From positions 806,001 to 870,000 of the forward strand of contig CAVQWY010000005.1 of NCBI GenBank assembly GCA_963717755.1: a DNA stretch of 64,000 nucleotides. The letters run 5' to 3'. The DNA comes from VFJN01 sp963717755 (lineage in GTDB: Bacteria > Actinomycetota > Acidimicrobiia > Acidimicrobiales > VFJN01). Below, piece by piece: positions 24,937-33,713 of the stretch. A model generated the notes under the pieces. That model worked only from the letters and a program-made list of their open reading frames with translations. It had not been told where the DNA came from and did no database searches. The position numbers were made by a program, and so were the translations under genes. The first letter of the stretch is position 1; each line of letters opens with the position of its first letter.

Positions 24937-26246
24937 CCCAGCACCTCACCCCCGACGAAGCCGCCGCCCTCCTGCTCCCGAGGGACAGCCTCGGCATGCC
25001 GCTGGGACCGGGTCAGCCGCCGGCCTTCCTCGAGGCGCTGGGGCGCCGCACCGACTGGGAGCACCTCCGCATCGGTGGCGCGCTCCTCACGGTCCTCACC
25101 GACCTGTTCTCGCACCCGAACGTCCACTACCTCAGCGGGTTCTTCGGCCCGCTCGAGCGCCTGCTCCGCGACAGCGGGGCCAACATCGGCTTCGCCCCTG
25201 CCGACTTCCGTCGCTTCACCCCGATCCTCGAGGCCGATCCCCCGCGCGTCATGAGCACGGCGGCGGCTCCGCCCGACGCCGATGGCCGTGTGAGCCTCTC
25301 CCTCCACGCGGGGGCCAGCGTCGACCAGCTCCGGCGCGCCGCCGCCGATCCCCACCGGCTCCTGGTCGTCGAGGTCAGCCCGGCGTTCCCGCGGACCTAC
25401 GGCGTGGGCGACTACGTGCACTCGGTCTCGGTGGAGGAGATCGACGTGCTCGTCGTGAGCGACAAGTCGCCGATCGTCACCGACGACCCGCCCCCCACCG
25501 ACATCGACCGCGCCATCGCCGAGCACGTGCGCTCCTTCGTCCCCGACGGCGCCACCCTGCAGACCGGCATCGGCGCGGTCCCGTCGGTCGTCGCCGCGCT
25601 CCTCGCCGAAGGCGACGGCGGCGGCTACGGCGTCCACTCCGAGATGTTCACGACCGGGCTCATGCGGTTGCACCAGGCCGGCAAGGTGACGAACGCCAAG
25701 GGCATGTACGACGGCGTCTCCGTCGCCACCTTCGCGGCCGGCACCCGGGAGCTCTACGACTGGCTCCACGAGAACCACGACGTCGCCTTCCTGCCCGTCG
25801 ACCAGGTCAACTCACCCGAGGCCATCGCTCGCAATCGGGCGATGGTGACGATCAACGCCGCCATGTCGGTCGACATCCAGGGGCAGGTGATCGCCGACAC
25901 CATCAACGCCGTGCAGTACTCCGGCATCGGCGGTCACGAGGACTTCGTGTCGGGCCCGGCGTTGGCCCTCGACGATCGCTCGTTGCTCTGCCTGCCCTCC
26001 ACCATCACCGTCGGCGACGAGCTCCGCTCGCGCATCGTGCCCTGGTTCGAGGCGGGGGCTGTGATCACGACCCCGCGACACCAGGTGGACGTGATCGTCA
26101 CCGAGCACGGCGCCGCCGAGCTCCAAGGCAAGACCGTCCACCAGCGCGGTGAGGCGCTGGCCGCCATCGCCCACCCGGCGTTCCGCGAGGGCCTGCGCGA
26201 GGCCGCCGAGCGCGCCAGCCACGGCCGCTCACCGTTTCCGGCGTAG
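24933..26246 (+). CDS. Acetyl-CoA hydrolase/transferase (CoA-transferase family I)
   Basis: 437 residues from GTG 24933. TLQTGIGAVPSVVAALL and YGVHSEMFTTGLM contain the GxGxxP-type motif and the glutamate that becomes the glutamyl-CoA thioester; QYSGIGGHEDFVSGPAL and ITEHG-type VTEHGAAEL are typical of the C-terminal domain. Family members are acetyl-CoA hydrolases or butyrate/4-hydroxybutyrate CoA-transferases. The N-terminus (PHYLSGFFGPLERLL region) looks intact. Operon with the phosphatases upstream; its TAG abuts the next ATG. Confidence 0.85.
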   Translation: MTQHLTPDEAAALLLPRDSLGMPLGPGQPPAFLEALGRRTDWEHLRIGGALLTVLTDLFSHPNVHYLSGFFGPLERLLRDSGANIGFAPADFRRFTPILEADPPRVMSTAAAPPDADGRVSLSLHAGASVDQLRRAAADPHRLLVVEVSPAFPRTYGVGDYVHSVSVEEIDVLVVSDKSPIVTDDPPPTDIDRAIAEHVRSFVPDGATLQTGIGAVPSVVAALLAEGDGGGYGVHSEMFTTGLMRLHQAGKVTNAKGMYDGVSVATFAAGTRELYDWLHENHDVAFLPVDQVNSPEAIARNRAMVTINAAMSVDIQGQVIADTINAVQYSGIGGHEDFVSGPALALDDRSLLCLPSTITVGDELRSRIVPWFEAGAVITTPRHQVDVIVTEHGAAELQGKTVHQRGEALAAIAHPAFREGLREAAERASHGRSPFPA

Positions 26247-27055
26247 ATGAAGATCGAGTCGGAGAGCGCCGACTTCCAGCTGCTGGAGGCCCTGCTCCAC
26301 AACCGTCGCAAGCGCGAGCAGCGGGGCGAGTTCCTGGTGGAGGGTGTCCGGGCCATCGACCGATGCCTGGCGTCGGGCTGGCCCGTGCGCGCGCCGCGCT
26401 CGCGCGGGACGGGGCCGAGCGCTCGTCGTGGGCCCAGGCGTGCCTCGGTCAGGTGGACGAGGTGATCCAGGTGCGCGCCGACCTCTTCGCGCGCCTGACC
26501 GACCGGGACGAGCCGCCCGAGCTGCTGCTGGTCGCCCAGGTGCCACCACCCGACCTCGCCGCCGTACCCCGTCCCGCCGACGGCGTGGTCGTCGTGGTCG
26601 ACCGGCCGGGGTCCCCAGGCAACCTCGGCACGATCATCCGCACCGCTGACGCCCTGGGCGCCAGCGCGGTGCTCACCACCGGGCACGGTGCCCACCTCTA
26701 CGACCCCCGGACGATCCGGGCCAGCGTCGGCTCGCTGTTCGCGCTGCCGGTCGTGCCCGTGCGCAGCAACCAGGCACTGGCCGACTGGGTGGCCGAGTGG
26801 CGAGACGAGTCCGACGTCACCGTGTACGCCACCGACGAGGCGGGCGACGTCGAGCTGCGACCGGGCGCCACGCTGCGCCGACCCGCCGTGCTGCTGCTCG
26901 GCACCGAGCGGACCGGACTCGCCCGAGCGCTGCGAGACCTCGCCGACGCGACCGTCGCCGTCCCGATGACCGGGTCGGCCAGCTCGTTGAACGTGGCCGT
27001 GACCCACGGGATCGTGCTCCACGCCTTGATGAGTACGGTGACGCCCCATGGCTGA
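26247..27055 (+). CDS. TrmH/SpoU-family RNA 2'-O-ribose methyltransferase, frameshifted
   Basis: The N-terminal substrate-binding part (QLLEALLHNRRKREQRGEF, LVEGVRAIDRCLASGWPVRA) begins at ATG 26247. Near 26390-26405 one base is missing, and the rest continues in another frame: DGVVVVVDRPGSPGNLGTIIRTADA (motif 1), LLLGTERTGLARAL (motif 2) and VPMTGSASSLNVAVTHGIVLHAL (motif 3), the knotted SpoU fold that binds S-adenosylmethionine. Length 809 is 3n+2, consistent with a single deletion. Modification target (tRNA or rRNA) is unknown. The 3' end overlaps the crotonase start by 8 nt. Confidence 0.8.
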
Positions 27056-27881
27056 GGACGTGCCCGTCACCGACCTGATCCGCACCGAGGTCGACGGTGG
27101 GGTCGCGCGCATCACCATCGACCGAACCGACGCGGGGAACTCGCTCACCCCCGTCATGCGCGATCACCTGGCGGACACCTTCGACGAGCTGTCCGCCACC
27201 CTCGGCGTGCGGGCCATCGTCCTCACGGGTGCCGGCGAGAAGCACTTCTGCACCGGTGCCGGCCTCGGCGGCGCCCAGAAGCCCGAACCGCCACGGCCCG
27301 ACGGCGCGCCCGAGCGCGCCCTCGGCGACGTCTCCCGCCTGATCCGCCGCGGCTGGCAGCGGCTCGTGGCGTCGATCCTCGACTGCGAGAAGCCCGTCGT
27401 CGCGGCGGTGAACGGCACCGCCGCCGGGGGCGGGGCCAACCTCGTGCTCGCCTGCGACCTCGTCGTCATGGCCGACTCGGCTCGCCTCATCGAGGTGTTC
27501 GTGAAGCGCGGCATCATCCCCGACGCGGGTGGCGCCTACCTGCTCCCGCGGATCGTCGGTCCGCAGCGAGCCAAGGAGCTCATGTTCCTCGGCGACGACC
27601 TGTCCGCCGCCGACTGCGAGCGGTGGGGCATCGCCAACCGCGTCGTCCCCGCCGCGGAGCTGGCGGCCACGGTCGACGAGCTGGCCGCGAGGCTGGCGAG
27701 CGGTCCCACCAAGGCCATCGCCATGACCAAGTGGCTCATCAACCGCAGCCACGAGAGCTCCCGCCACAGTGCCTTCGAGGAGGAGGCGGTGGCGCAGGAG
27801 CTGGTGACCGGCACCGCCGACATGGCCGAGGGCATCAAGGCGTTCAGCGAGCGGCGGAGCCCCGACTTCACGGGCTGGTAG
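27048..27881 (+). CDS. Enoyl-CoA hydratase/isomerase family protein
   Basis: 277 residues. RITIDRTDAGNSLTP, VLTGAGEKHFCTGAGLGG and AAVNGTAAGGGANLVLACDLVVMA form the crotonase oxyanion hole; EVFVKRGIIPDAGGAYLLPRIVG carries an Asp at the second catalytic position, as in several isomerase or dehydratase-type crotonases. Overlaps the methyltransferase end. Last gene of the rightward run beginning at 21501; convergent with the SRPBCC gene 3 nt away. Confidence 0.87.
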   Translation: MAEDVPVTDLIRTEVDGGVARITIDRTDAGNSLTPVMRDHLADTFDELSATLGVRAIVLTGAGEKHFCTGAGLGGAQKPEPPRPDGAPERALGDVSRLIRRGWQRLVASILDCEKPVVAAVNGTAAGGGANLVLACDLVVMADSARLIEVFVKRGIIPDAGGAYLLPRIVGPQRAKELMFLGDDLSAADCERWGIANRVVPAAELAATVDELAARLASGPTKAIAMTKWLINRSHESSRHSAFEEEAVAQELVTGTADMAEGIKAFSERRSPDFTGW

Positions 27882-27884
27882 CCG

Positions 27885-28403
27885 TCAGGCCGGGGTCTGC
27901 CCCCACCCGTGACGCTCGCCGCCGAAGGCCGCCAGGTAGCGGCCGTGGAGCGCATCCCACCCGGCGGCGTCCAGCTCGGGCACCGCCGCACCGTCGAGGC
28001 CCGCCTTCAGCCCGGCGAGGCAGTGGTGCCAGCCCGCGCCGCTGCGGGCGACGTGCGCTCGGTCGTCGGTGGTGTCGAGGAACACCATGCGCGTGCCGTC
28101 CCCGTCGGGAGCCAGCTCGATGCGGACCACGTCCTCGCCCCACTCCAGCTCGAGGAGGTGCGGCGGTTCGTGCGCCAGACAGCGCCCGCCCATCCCCTCC
28201 GCGGGAAGGTTGGGGTCGTCGACGTACTGCAGCTCGCCACCGGGCACGAGGTCGCCGACGATGCGCTGCGGGAACCACGCGTCGCGGTGCTCGGCCTCGG
28301 CCAGGCAGCGCCACACCTTGTCGATCGGATGGGCGAAGCGGCGCTCGAAGCGGAGCGTCCAGCGACCGTCGGCCTCCAGAAGGGTCGCGTCGGTGGCGTC
28401 CAT
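27885..28403 (-). CDS. SRPBCC (AHSA1-like START) domain protein
   Basis: 172 residues from ATG 28403. FERRFAHPIDKVWRCLAEAEH, WFPQRIVGDLVPGG, LEWGEDVVRIELAPDGDGTRMVF and GWHHCLAGLKAGLDG are characteristic of the AHSA1/SRPBCC group, a hydrophobic-cavity fold. It follows the ArsR gene by two bases; ArsR-SRPBCC pairs are widespread in actinobacteria and are thought to sense or handle small hydrophobic molecules. Confidence 0.87.
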   Translation of the reverse strand: MDATDATLLEADGRWTLRFERRFAHPIDKVWRCLAEAEHRDAWFPQRIVGDLVPGGELQYVDDPNLPAEGMGGRCLAHEPPHLLELEWGEDVVRIELAPDGDGTRMVFLDTTDDRAHVARSGAGWHHCLAGLKAGLDGAAVPELDAAGWDALHGRYLAAFGGERHGWGQTPA

Positions 28404-28405
28404 GC

Positions 28406-28714
28406 TCAGTCCTCCATCTCGTCGAGGCGGCGCTCGAGGGCATCGAGGCGCTCGTCCCAGAAGCGGCGGTACGGCGCGAGCCATGCGTCGAGCTCCAGCA
28501 GCGGCTCGACCCGCAGGCTGTAGTACCGGCGCTGGGCGTCCGGGCGCACCTGCACGAACCCCGCCTCCTTCAGTGCTCGCAGGTGCTTCGAGACGGTGGG
28601 CTGCGTCAGCTGCAGCTCGGTGACCAGCTGGCCGACCGGCCGCTCGCCGCCGCGGAGCTGGTCGAGGATGCGGCGCCGGGTCGGCTCGGCCAGCACCTCG
28701 AACGCCGTGGTCAT
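28406..28714 (-). CDS. ArsR-family winged-helix regulator
   Basis: 102 residues from ATG 28714. FEVLAEPTRRRILDQL, then the helix-turn-helix QLVTELQLTQPTVSKHLRALKEAGFV and the wing VRPDAQRRYYSL. No metal-binding Cys cluster is present, so it is not an arsenic-type sensor. An earlier GTG at 28750 is in frame, but that would place the palindrome at 28733-28746 inside the gene; with ATG 28714 the palindrome lies 18 nt upstream as an operator, suggesting autoregulation of the ArsR-SRPBCC pair. Confidence 0.86.
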   Translation of the reverse strand: MTTAFEVLAEPTRRRILDQLRGGERPVGQLVTELQLTQPTVSKHLRALKEAGFVQVRPDAQRRYYSLRVEPLLELDAWLAPYRRFWDERLDALERRLDEMED

Positions 28715-28732
28715 GCCCCCAACATGCCAGAC

Positions 28733-28746
28733 CAGGTATATACCTG
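28733..28746. promoter_or_regulatory. ArsR operator, 14-bp perfect palindrome
   Basis: CAGGTATATACCTG, unusually AT-rich at its centre for this window, located 18 nt upstream of the ArsR start codon and likely overlapping its -10 element. Confidence 0.65.
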
Positions 28747-28760
28747 TCAAGGCATGGAGG

Positions 28761-29945
28761 TCAGCCGTCGCTCCCCTGGTGGCGGATCTGCTCCCGGCCC
28801 TCCGCGAACCGGTTCGCCTCGTAGGTGATCAGCGCGACCATCAGCCCCGCCACGATGGCGAGGGTGGCGAGGGCGTCGAGCTCGTCACCGAACGGCACGA
28901 ACACCAGCAGCACCAGCGCAAGCGCGAGCCGCTGCTTGTTGAGGGTGCGGATGTTGCGCAGGCGGAAGGCGACGTGGGCCAGCAGGTAGATCGCCACCCC
29001 ACCGACCAGCGCGAACGCGGTCTCCGGCTCGAGGGGCGCGTCGGTGTGGGCGATGGTCTTCTTCAGGCCCAGCGCGATGAGCACCACGCCGGCGACCATC
29101 GGGAAGTGCAGGAACGAGTACGAGTCGCGGGCCATCTCGTTCTGCTCCTTGCCGACCGGCAGGCTGCTGAGGCGCCGCTCCGCGACAAGGGCCACGACAT
29201 CGAAGTAGGCCCACCACATCGCGGCGGCCAGCGCGGAGCCGAGGACCGCGGCGGTGATGACGCCGGCGTCCACGCCCGCCTCCGCCCCGACGCCGATGGC
29301 GACGATCGACTCACCCAGGGCGATGATGAAGATGAGCCCGTGGCGCTCGGCGAAGTGGTGGGGCACCAGCTTCCACCCCTCGGAGCCGAAGAGGAACGGG
29401 CCCAGCATGTCCAGCGCCAGGGCCGAACCCCAGAGCGCCAGCTGCGCGTCGCCATGGATCTGAGACGCGATCACGAGCAGCCCGATCCCGACCGCGGTGC
29501 TCGGCACCAGCCCGATCCACACCGAGTGGCGCAGGGTCGGGGTGTCCCGGCCCGCCACCCCGAGCAGCACGAGCTGGCCGACCCGCACCAGCCCGTAGAA
29601 GACGGCGAAGGTGAGGCCGAGCTCGCCGTAGGCGTCGGGCACGCACAGCGACACCACCAGCAGCGCGGCCATGGCCGCGAAGATCGCCAGCCGCACCGCC
29701 CCCTCCTGCGGGTCCACCACGCTGGTCAACCAGGCGTACCCGCACCACGCCCACCACAGCACCCCGAGGACGATGAGGCCCCGGGCCAGCCCCTCCCATG
29801 TGGGGTCGGCGGCCATCAGCGCCGTGCACTGGGTGATGGCCAGCACGAAGACGAGGTCGAAGAACAGCTCGAGCGGGGTCACCTGATCGCCATCGCGGAG
29901 CACCGCGCTCACGCGGGGCCGATGTCCGGGCTCCCTCGTCGCCAT
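28761..29945 (-). CDS. Low temperature requirement protein A (LtrA) family membrane protein
   Basis: 394 residues from ATG 29945, about ten hydrophobic helices. VTPLELFFDLVFVLAITQCTALM is the LtrA signature; FAERHGLIFIIALGESIVAIGVG and HFPMVAGVVLIALGLKK are other conserved segments. First described as needed for cold growth of Listeria, the family has no settled biochemical function. TACGCT on the minus strand lies 8 nt before the ATG. Divergent from cbs (55 nt). Confidence 0.87.
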   Translation of the reverse strand: MATREPGHRPRVSAVLRDGDQVTPLELFFDLVFVLAITQCTALMAADPTWEGLARGLIVLGVLWWAWCGYAWLTSVVDPQEGAVRLAIFAAMAALLVVSLCVPDAYGELGLTFAVFYGLVRVGQLVLLGVAGRDTPTLRHSVWIGLVPSTAVGIGLLVIASQIHGDAQLALWGSALALDMLGPFLFGSEGWKLVPHHFAERHGLIFIIALGESIVAIGVGAEAGVDAGVITAAVLGSALAAAMWWAYFDVVALVAERRLSSLPVGKEQNEMARDSYSFLHFPMVAGVVLIALGLKKTIAHTDAPLEPETAFALVGGVAIYLLAHVAFRLRNIRTLNKQRLALALVLLVFVPFGDELDALATLAIVAGLMVALITYEANRFAEGREQIRHQGSDG

Positions 29946-29987
29946 GCCGCAGGAGCGTACGGCCGTCAGGTGGGGACCCCACGCCGA

Positions 29988-29993
29988 TAGCGT
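29988..29993 (+). promoter_or_regulatory. -10 box of cbs
   Basis: TAGCGT, 7 nt before GTG 30001. Supports the long form of Cbs. Confidence 0.45.
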
Positions 29994-30000
29994 CGGCGCC

Positions 30001-31659
30001 GTGGACCTGCTCGTGGTGGTCGGTGACGTCAGCCCGCCCGCTCGTCTGGTGGCCCGGGCTCGGCGCACGGCCCACGTGTCGCCGGGCGAGCCCCTGCTGA
30101 CGTTGATCGCCGACCTCCGCAGCCACATCCCCCGGCGCGTCGGCGTGCTCGGCGCCGCCGTCGACGCCGAGCCGGTCGCGCGCGAGCTCCACGAGCGCGG
30201 TCTGCCGGTGGTCCTCTACACCGACGACGACCACCCGGAGGTGCCCAACGTCCCCACCCAGCGCATCACCGATCCGGGCGAGGCGATGGACGTGGCCGAC
30301 GACCTCGTGGCCCTGATCGGCAACACCCCGATGGTCCGGCTCGACCGCACCGCGCGCGACGTCGACTGCCACCTGCTCGCCAAGCTCGAGCTGTACAACC
30401 CAGGGTTCTCGTCCAAGGACCGCCCGGCGCTGCTGATGATCGAGACGGCCGAGCGCGACGGTCGCCTGCAACCGGGCGGCACCATCGTGGAGCCCACCAG
30501 CGGCAACACCGGGGTGGGCCTGGCCATCGTCGCCGCGCGCCGCGGGTACAAGTGCATCTTCGTGTGCCCCGACAAGGTGGCCCCGGACAAGATCGCCCAG
30601 CTGCGCGCCTACGGCGCCGAGGTGATCGTGTGCCCGACGTCGGTCGACCCGAGCCACCCCGACTCCTACTACTCGGTGTCCGATCGGCTCTCGCGCGAGG
30701 TCCCGGGCGCGTGGAAGCCCGACCAGTACCACAACCCCGACAACCCCCGAGCGCAGTACGAGACGACCGGGCCCGAGATCTGGGCGCAGACGCGTGGCCG
30801 GATCACCCACTTCGTGTGCGGGGTCGGCACCGGCGGCACCATCTCCGGCATCGGCCGGTACCTCAAGGAGCAGAACCCGGCCATCCGCACCATCGGTGCG
30901 GACCCGGAGGGCTCGGTCTACTCCGGGGGCACCGGGCGGCCGTACCTCGTGGAGGGGATCGGCGAGGACTTCTGGCCGACCACCTACGACCCGTCCGTGG
31001 TGGACGAGGTGATCGCCGTCAGCGACGCCACCAGCTTCGGAACAGCCCGCCGGGTCACGCGCGAGGAGGGGCTGCTGATCGGCGGCTCCGGGGGCACCGC
31101 CATCGCCGCGGCCCTCCAGGTCGCCGCCGGCCTCCCGCCGGACGCGGTCATCGTGGTCCACATCCCCGACTCGGGCCGCGGGTACCTGTCGAAGCTCTAC
31201 GACGACGGGTGGATGGCCGACCACGGCTTCCTGCGGGCGGCGGGACCGACCGTGGGCGACCTGTTGCGCGATCGCGCCGCGGGCCTCCCCACGCTCGTGC
31301 ACACGCATCCCGCCGAGACGGTGCGCCAAGCCATCGAGATCCTGCGCGAGTTCGAGGTGAGCCAGATGCCGGTGGTGAAGCACGAGCCGCCGGTGGTCCT
31401 CGCGGAGGTGATCGGGGCCGTGTCCGAGCGCGAGCTGCTCCAGGCCGCCATCGCCGACCCCGGAGCCCTCGACCGGCCCGTCGGCGACGTGATGGGGCCG
31501 CCGCTGCCGACCATCGGCATCGGTGAGCCGCTCGACCTCGCCATCGCCCGGCTCGAGCAGGCGTCGGCCGCGCTGGTGCTCGACGGCGGTCACCCGATCG
31601 GTGTGATCACGCGCTCCGACGTGCTCGGCAGCCTGGTCACCGAGCGCGGCAGCCGCTGA
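30001..31659 (+). CDS. cbs: Cystathionine beta-synthase with extra N-terminal domain
   Basis: 552 residues from GTG 30001. The core runs from about residue 98 (DVADDLVALIGNTPMVRL): PLP-lysine Lys139 in NPGFSSKDRPA, EPTSGNTGVGLAIVAARRGYKC, SDRLSREVPGAWKPDQY, GTGGTISGIGRYLKEQ and YSGGTGRPYLVEGIGEDFWP, closely resembling mycobacterial Cbs. Two CBS domains follow (SQMPVVKHEPP and HPIGVITRSDVLG). It condenses serine or O-acetylserine with homocysteine. The first 95 residues are not part of ordinary Cbs and look like a small alpha/beta domain (VDLLVVVGD, RRVGVLGAAVDAEPVARELHERGLPVV, split here for length). ATG 30286 would give a conventional 457-residue form. Overlaps metB by one base. Confidence 0.87.
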   Translation: MDLLVVVGDVSPPARLVARARRTAHVSPGEPLLTLIADLRSHIPRRVGVLGAAVDAEPVARELHERGLPVVLYTDDDHPEVPNVPTQRITDPGEAMDVADDLVALIGNTPMVRLDRTARDVDCHLLAKLELYNPGFSSKDRPALLMIETAERDGRLQPGGTIVEPTSGNTGVGLAIVAARRGYKCIFVCPDKVAPDKIAQLRAYGAEVIVCPTSVDPSHPDSYYSVSDRLSREVPGAWKPDQYHNPDNPRAQYETTGPEIWAQTRGRITHFVCGVGTGGTISGIGRYLKEQNPAIRTIGADPEGSVYSGGTGRPYLVEGIGEDFWPTTYDPSVVDEVIAVSDATSFGTARRVTREEGLLIGGSGGTAIAAALQVAAGLPPDAVIVVHIPDSGRGYLSKLYDDGWMADHGFLRAAGPTVGDLLRDRAAGLPTLVHTHPAETVRQAIEILREFEVSQMPVVKHEPPVVLAEVIGAVSERELLQAAIADPGALDRPVGDVMGPPLPTIGIGEPLDLAIARLEQASAALVLDGGHPIGVITRSDVLGSLVTERGSR

Positions 31660-32813
31660 TGGTGCACCTGGACGACAAGGGGTTCGGGACCCGCGCTGTG
31701 CACGGGGCGGGGCCGCCTGACCCCGCCACCGGTGCCGTCGTCCCGGCCATCTCGCTGGCCACCACCTTCGAGCAGGAGGCGGTCGGCAAGCCGCTGGCCT
31801 ACGAGTACGCCCGCAGCGGGAACCCCACTCGCTCGGCCCTCGAGCGGCACCTGGCGGTGCTCGAAGGCGCCCCGCACGGCTTCGCGTTCGCGTCCGGGCT
31901 GGCGGCGGAGGACGCCCTGCTGCGGCTCATCGCCACCGGCGACCACCTCCTGCTCCCGGACGATGCGTACGGCGGGACGATCCGCCTGGCGCGGCAGGTG
32001 CACGAGCCGGCCGGGCTGGTGGTCGACACCGTCGATCTCACCGACGTCGACGGGGCGGCGGCCGCGATGCAACCCCACACCCGCATGCTGTGGGTCGAGA
32101 CACCGAGCAACCCGTGGCTGCGGATCGTCGACATCGAAGCGATCAGCACGCTGGCCCACGAGCGCGGCGCCCTGTTGGTCGTCGACAACACCTTCGCCAC
32201 CCCCGCGCTCCAGCAACCCCTCGACCTCGGCGCCGACATCGTCGTCCACTCCACCACCAAGTACCTCGGGGGGCACAGCGACGTGGTGGGCGGCTTCGTC
32301 GCCACGCGCGACGACGAGCTGGCCGAACGCATCGGCTTCCTCCAGAACGCGGCCGGCGCGGTGCCTGGGCCGCTCGACTGCTACCTGGTCCACCGCGGCG
32401 CCCGCACCCTGGCGCTGCGGATGGCGCGCCACAGCGAGAACGCCGCGGCGGTGGCCGAGCGGCTCGCGTCCCACCCCGCGGTGGCGGAGGTGCTGTATCC
32501 CGGCCTGCCGTCGCACCCGGGCCACGAGGTCGCGGCGCGCCAGATGTCGGCGTTCGGCGGGATGGTGTCGATCCGGCTGGCGGGCGGGGAGGCGGCGGCC
32601 CTCGAGGTGTGCCGCCGCACGGAGATCTTCACGCTGGCCGAGAGCCTCGGTGCGGTCGAGAGCCTCATCGAGCACCCCGGCCGCATGACGCACGCATCAG
32701 TGGCGGGGACCAGCAACGAGGTGCCCGCCGACCTCGTGCGGCTGTCGATCGGGATCGAGGACGTCGACGACCTGATCGCGGACCTGGTGCAGGCGCTCGA
32801 CGGCCTCTCGTAG
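31659..32813 (+). CDS. metB: Cystathionine gamma-synthase/gamma-lyase (trans-sulfuration PLP enzyme)
   Basis: 384 residues, start coupled to the cbs stop (TGATG). GFGTRAVHGAGPPDPATGAVVP, YEYARSGNPTRSALE, the PLP lysine in VHSTTKYLGGHSDVVGG and LGAVESLIEHPGRMTHAS identify the Cys/Met metabolism PLP family. With Cbs it can interconvert homocysteine and cysteine. Whether it acts mainly as synthase or lyase cannot be read from sequence; pairing with Cbs favours gamma-lyase activity in vivo, as for mycobacterial MetB. Confidence 0.88.
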   Translation: MVHLDDKGFGTRAVHGAGPPDPATGAVVPAISLATTFEQEAVGKPLAYEYARSGNPTRSALERHLAVLEGAPHGFAFASGLAAEDALLRLIATGDHLLLPDDAYGGTIRLARQVHEPAGLVVDTVDLTDVDGAAAAMQPHTRMLWVETPSNPWLRIVDIEAISTLAHERGALLVVDNTFATPALQQPLDLGADIVVHSTTKYLGGHSDVVGGFVATRDDELAERIGFLQNAAGAVPGPLDCYLVHRGARTLALRMARHSENAAAVAERLASHPAVAEVLYPGLPSHPGHEVAARQMSAFGGMVSIRLAGGEAAALEVCRRTEIFTLAESLGAVESLIEHPGRMTHASVAGTSNEVPADLVRLSIGIEDVDDLIADLVQALDGLS

Positions 32814-32816
32814 GGT
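32811..32816 (+). promoter_or_regulatory. -10 box overlapping the metB stop codon
   Basis: TAGGGT, whose first three bases are the metB TAG stop; 6 nt before GTG 32823. Suggests the five-gene cassette downstream has its own leaderless promoter. Confidence 0.45.
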
Positions 32817-32822
32817 CCGGGC

Positions 32823-33713
32823 GTGCACGCTCCCCCGCTCGACCTGCTCCGTCCCAGGCGGGCGATCACGGGGATGTCGGCCGTGCTGCTCCCCCACCGA
32901 TCCAGCACGGAGATCGACTGGGTCGCGTTCGAGGCCCACGTCGAGCGGACGGCGGGAGCGGGCCTGACCCCTGCCGTCAACATGGACACCGGGTTCGTGC
33001 ACCTCCTCTCTCCGGAGTCGCGCGCCGAGGTGCTGGGTCGCACGAAGTCGCTCGGCGTCGAGTTCGTGGCCGGCGCCTTCGACCTGGCCGACGTCGAAGC
33101 GGTGCAGGCCCTCGGCGGCACACCCATCGTCTTCCCGTCTGACGCCACGCGCGACGTGGTCCCCGCCTATGAGCGGGTCGCGGCGGTCGCCGATCGGTTC
33201 CTGGGCTTCGAGCTGTCCCCGGTGTTCCACCCCGACGGGTGCATCTGGGACCTCGACACGTACCGAGCGGTCCTCGCCATCGGTCCTTGCGTCGGGGCCA
33301 AGCACTCCTCCCTCGCTCGGCAGTCGGAGTGGGACCGGCTCCGCCTCCGCGACGAGGTCCGTCCCGACTTCATGGTGCTCACGGGCAACGACCTCGCCAT
33401 CGACATGGTGATGTACGGGAGCGACTACCTGCTCGGCCTGTCGACGTTCGCGCCCGCCGAGTTCGCCGCCCGGGACCGGTGCTGGGCGGACGGCGACGTC
33501 GACGGCTTCCATCGCCTGAACGACGTCCTCCAGTGGCTCGGCACGACGGCGTTTCGGCCACCGGTCCCTGCGTATCGCCACGACGCCGCGCTGTTCCTCC
33601 AGCTGCGCGGGTGGTCGGAGCACGACGCCACGCCGGAGGGCGCGCCTCGCCGCGACGAGTGGGAGCGAGACCTCCTGCGCGACATCGCGGACGCCCTGGG
33701 GGCGCTGGCATGA
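32823..33713 (+). CDS. Dihydrodipicolinate synthase-like (class I aldolase) protein
   Basis: 296 residues from GTG 32823. The barrel shows ITGMSAVLLPHRSSTEIDW at the N-terminus, LTPAVNMDTGFVHLLS, PSDATRDVVPAYERVAAVADR and VGAKHSSL, whose Lys is the likely Schiff-base residue. The family comprises lyases and aldolases acting on 2-keto acids (DapA, NanA, KDG aldolase). This divergent member cannot be assigned. Its ATGA overlap with the old yellow enzyme gene makes it the first gene of the 32823-37532 cassette. Confidence 0.78.
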   Translation: MHAPPLDLLRPRRAITGMSAVLLPHRSSTEIDWVAFEAHVERTAGAGLTPAVNMDTGFVHLLSPESRAEVLGRTKSLGVEFVAGAFDLADVEAVQALGGTPIVFPSDATRDVVPAYERVAAVADRFLGFELSPVFHPDGCIWDLDTYRAVLAIGPCVGAKHSSLARQSEWDRLRLRDEVRPDFMVLTGNDLAIDMVMYGSDYLLGLSTFAPAEFAARDRCWADGDVDGFHRLNDVLQWLGTTAFRPPVPAYRHDAALFLQLRGWSEHDATPEGAPRRDEWERDLLRDIADALGALA

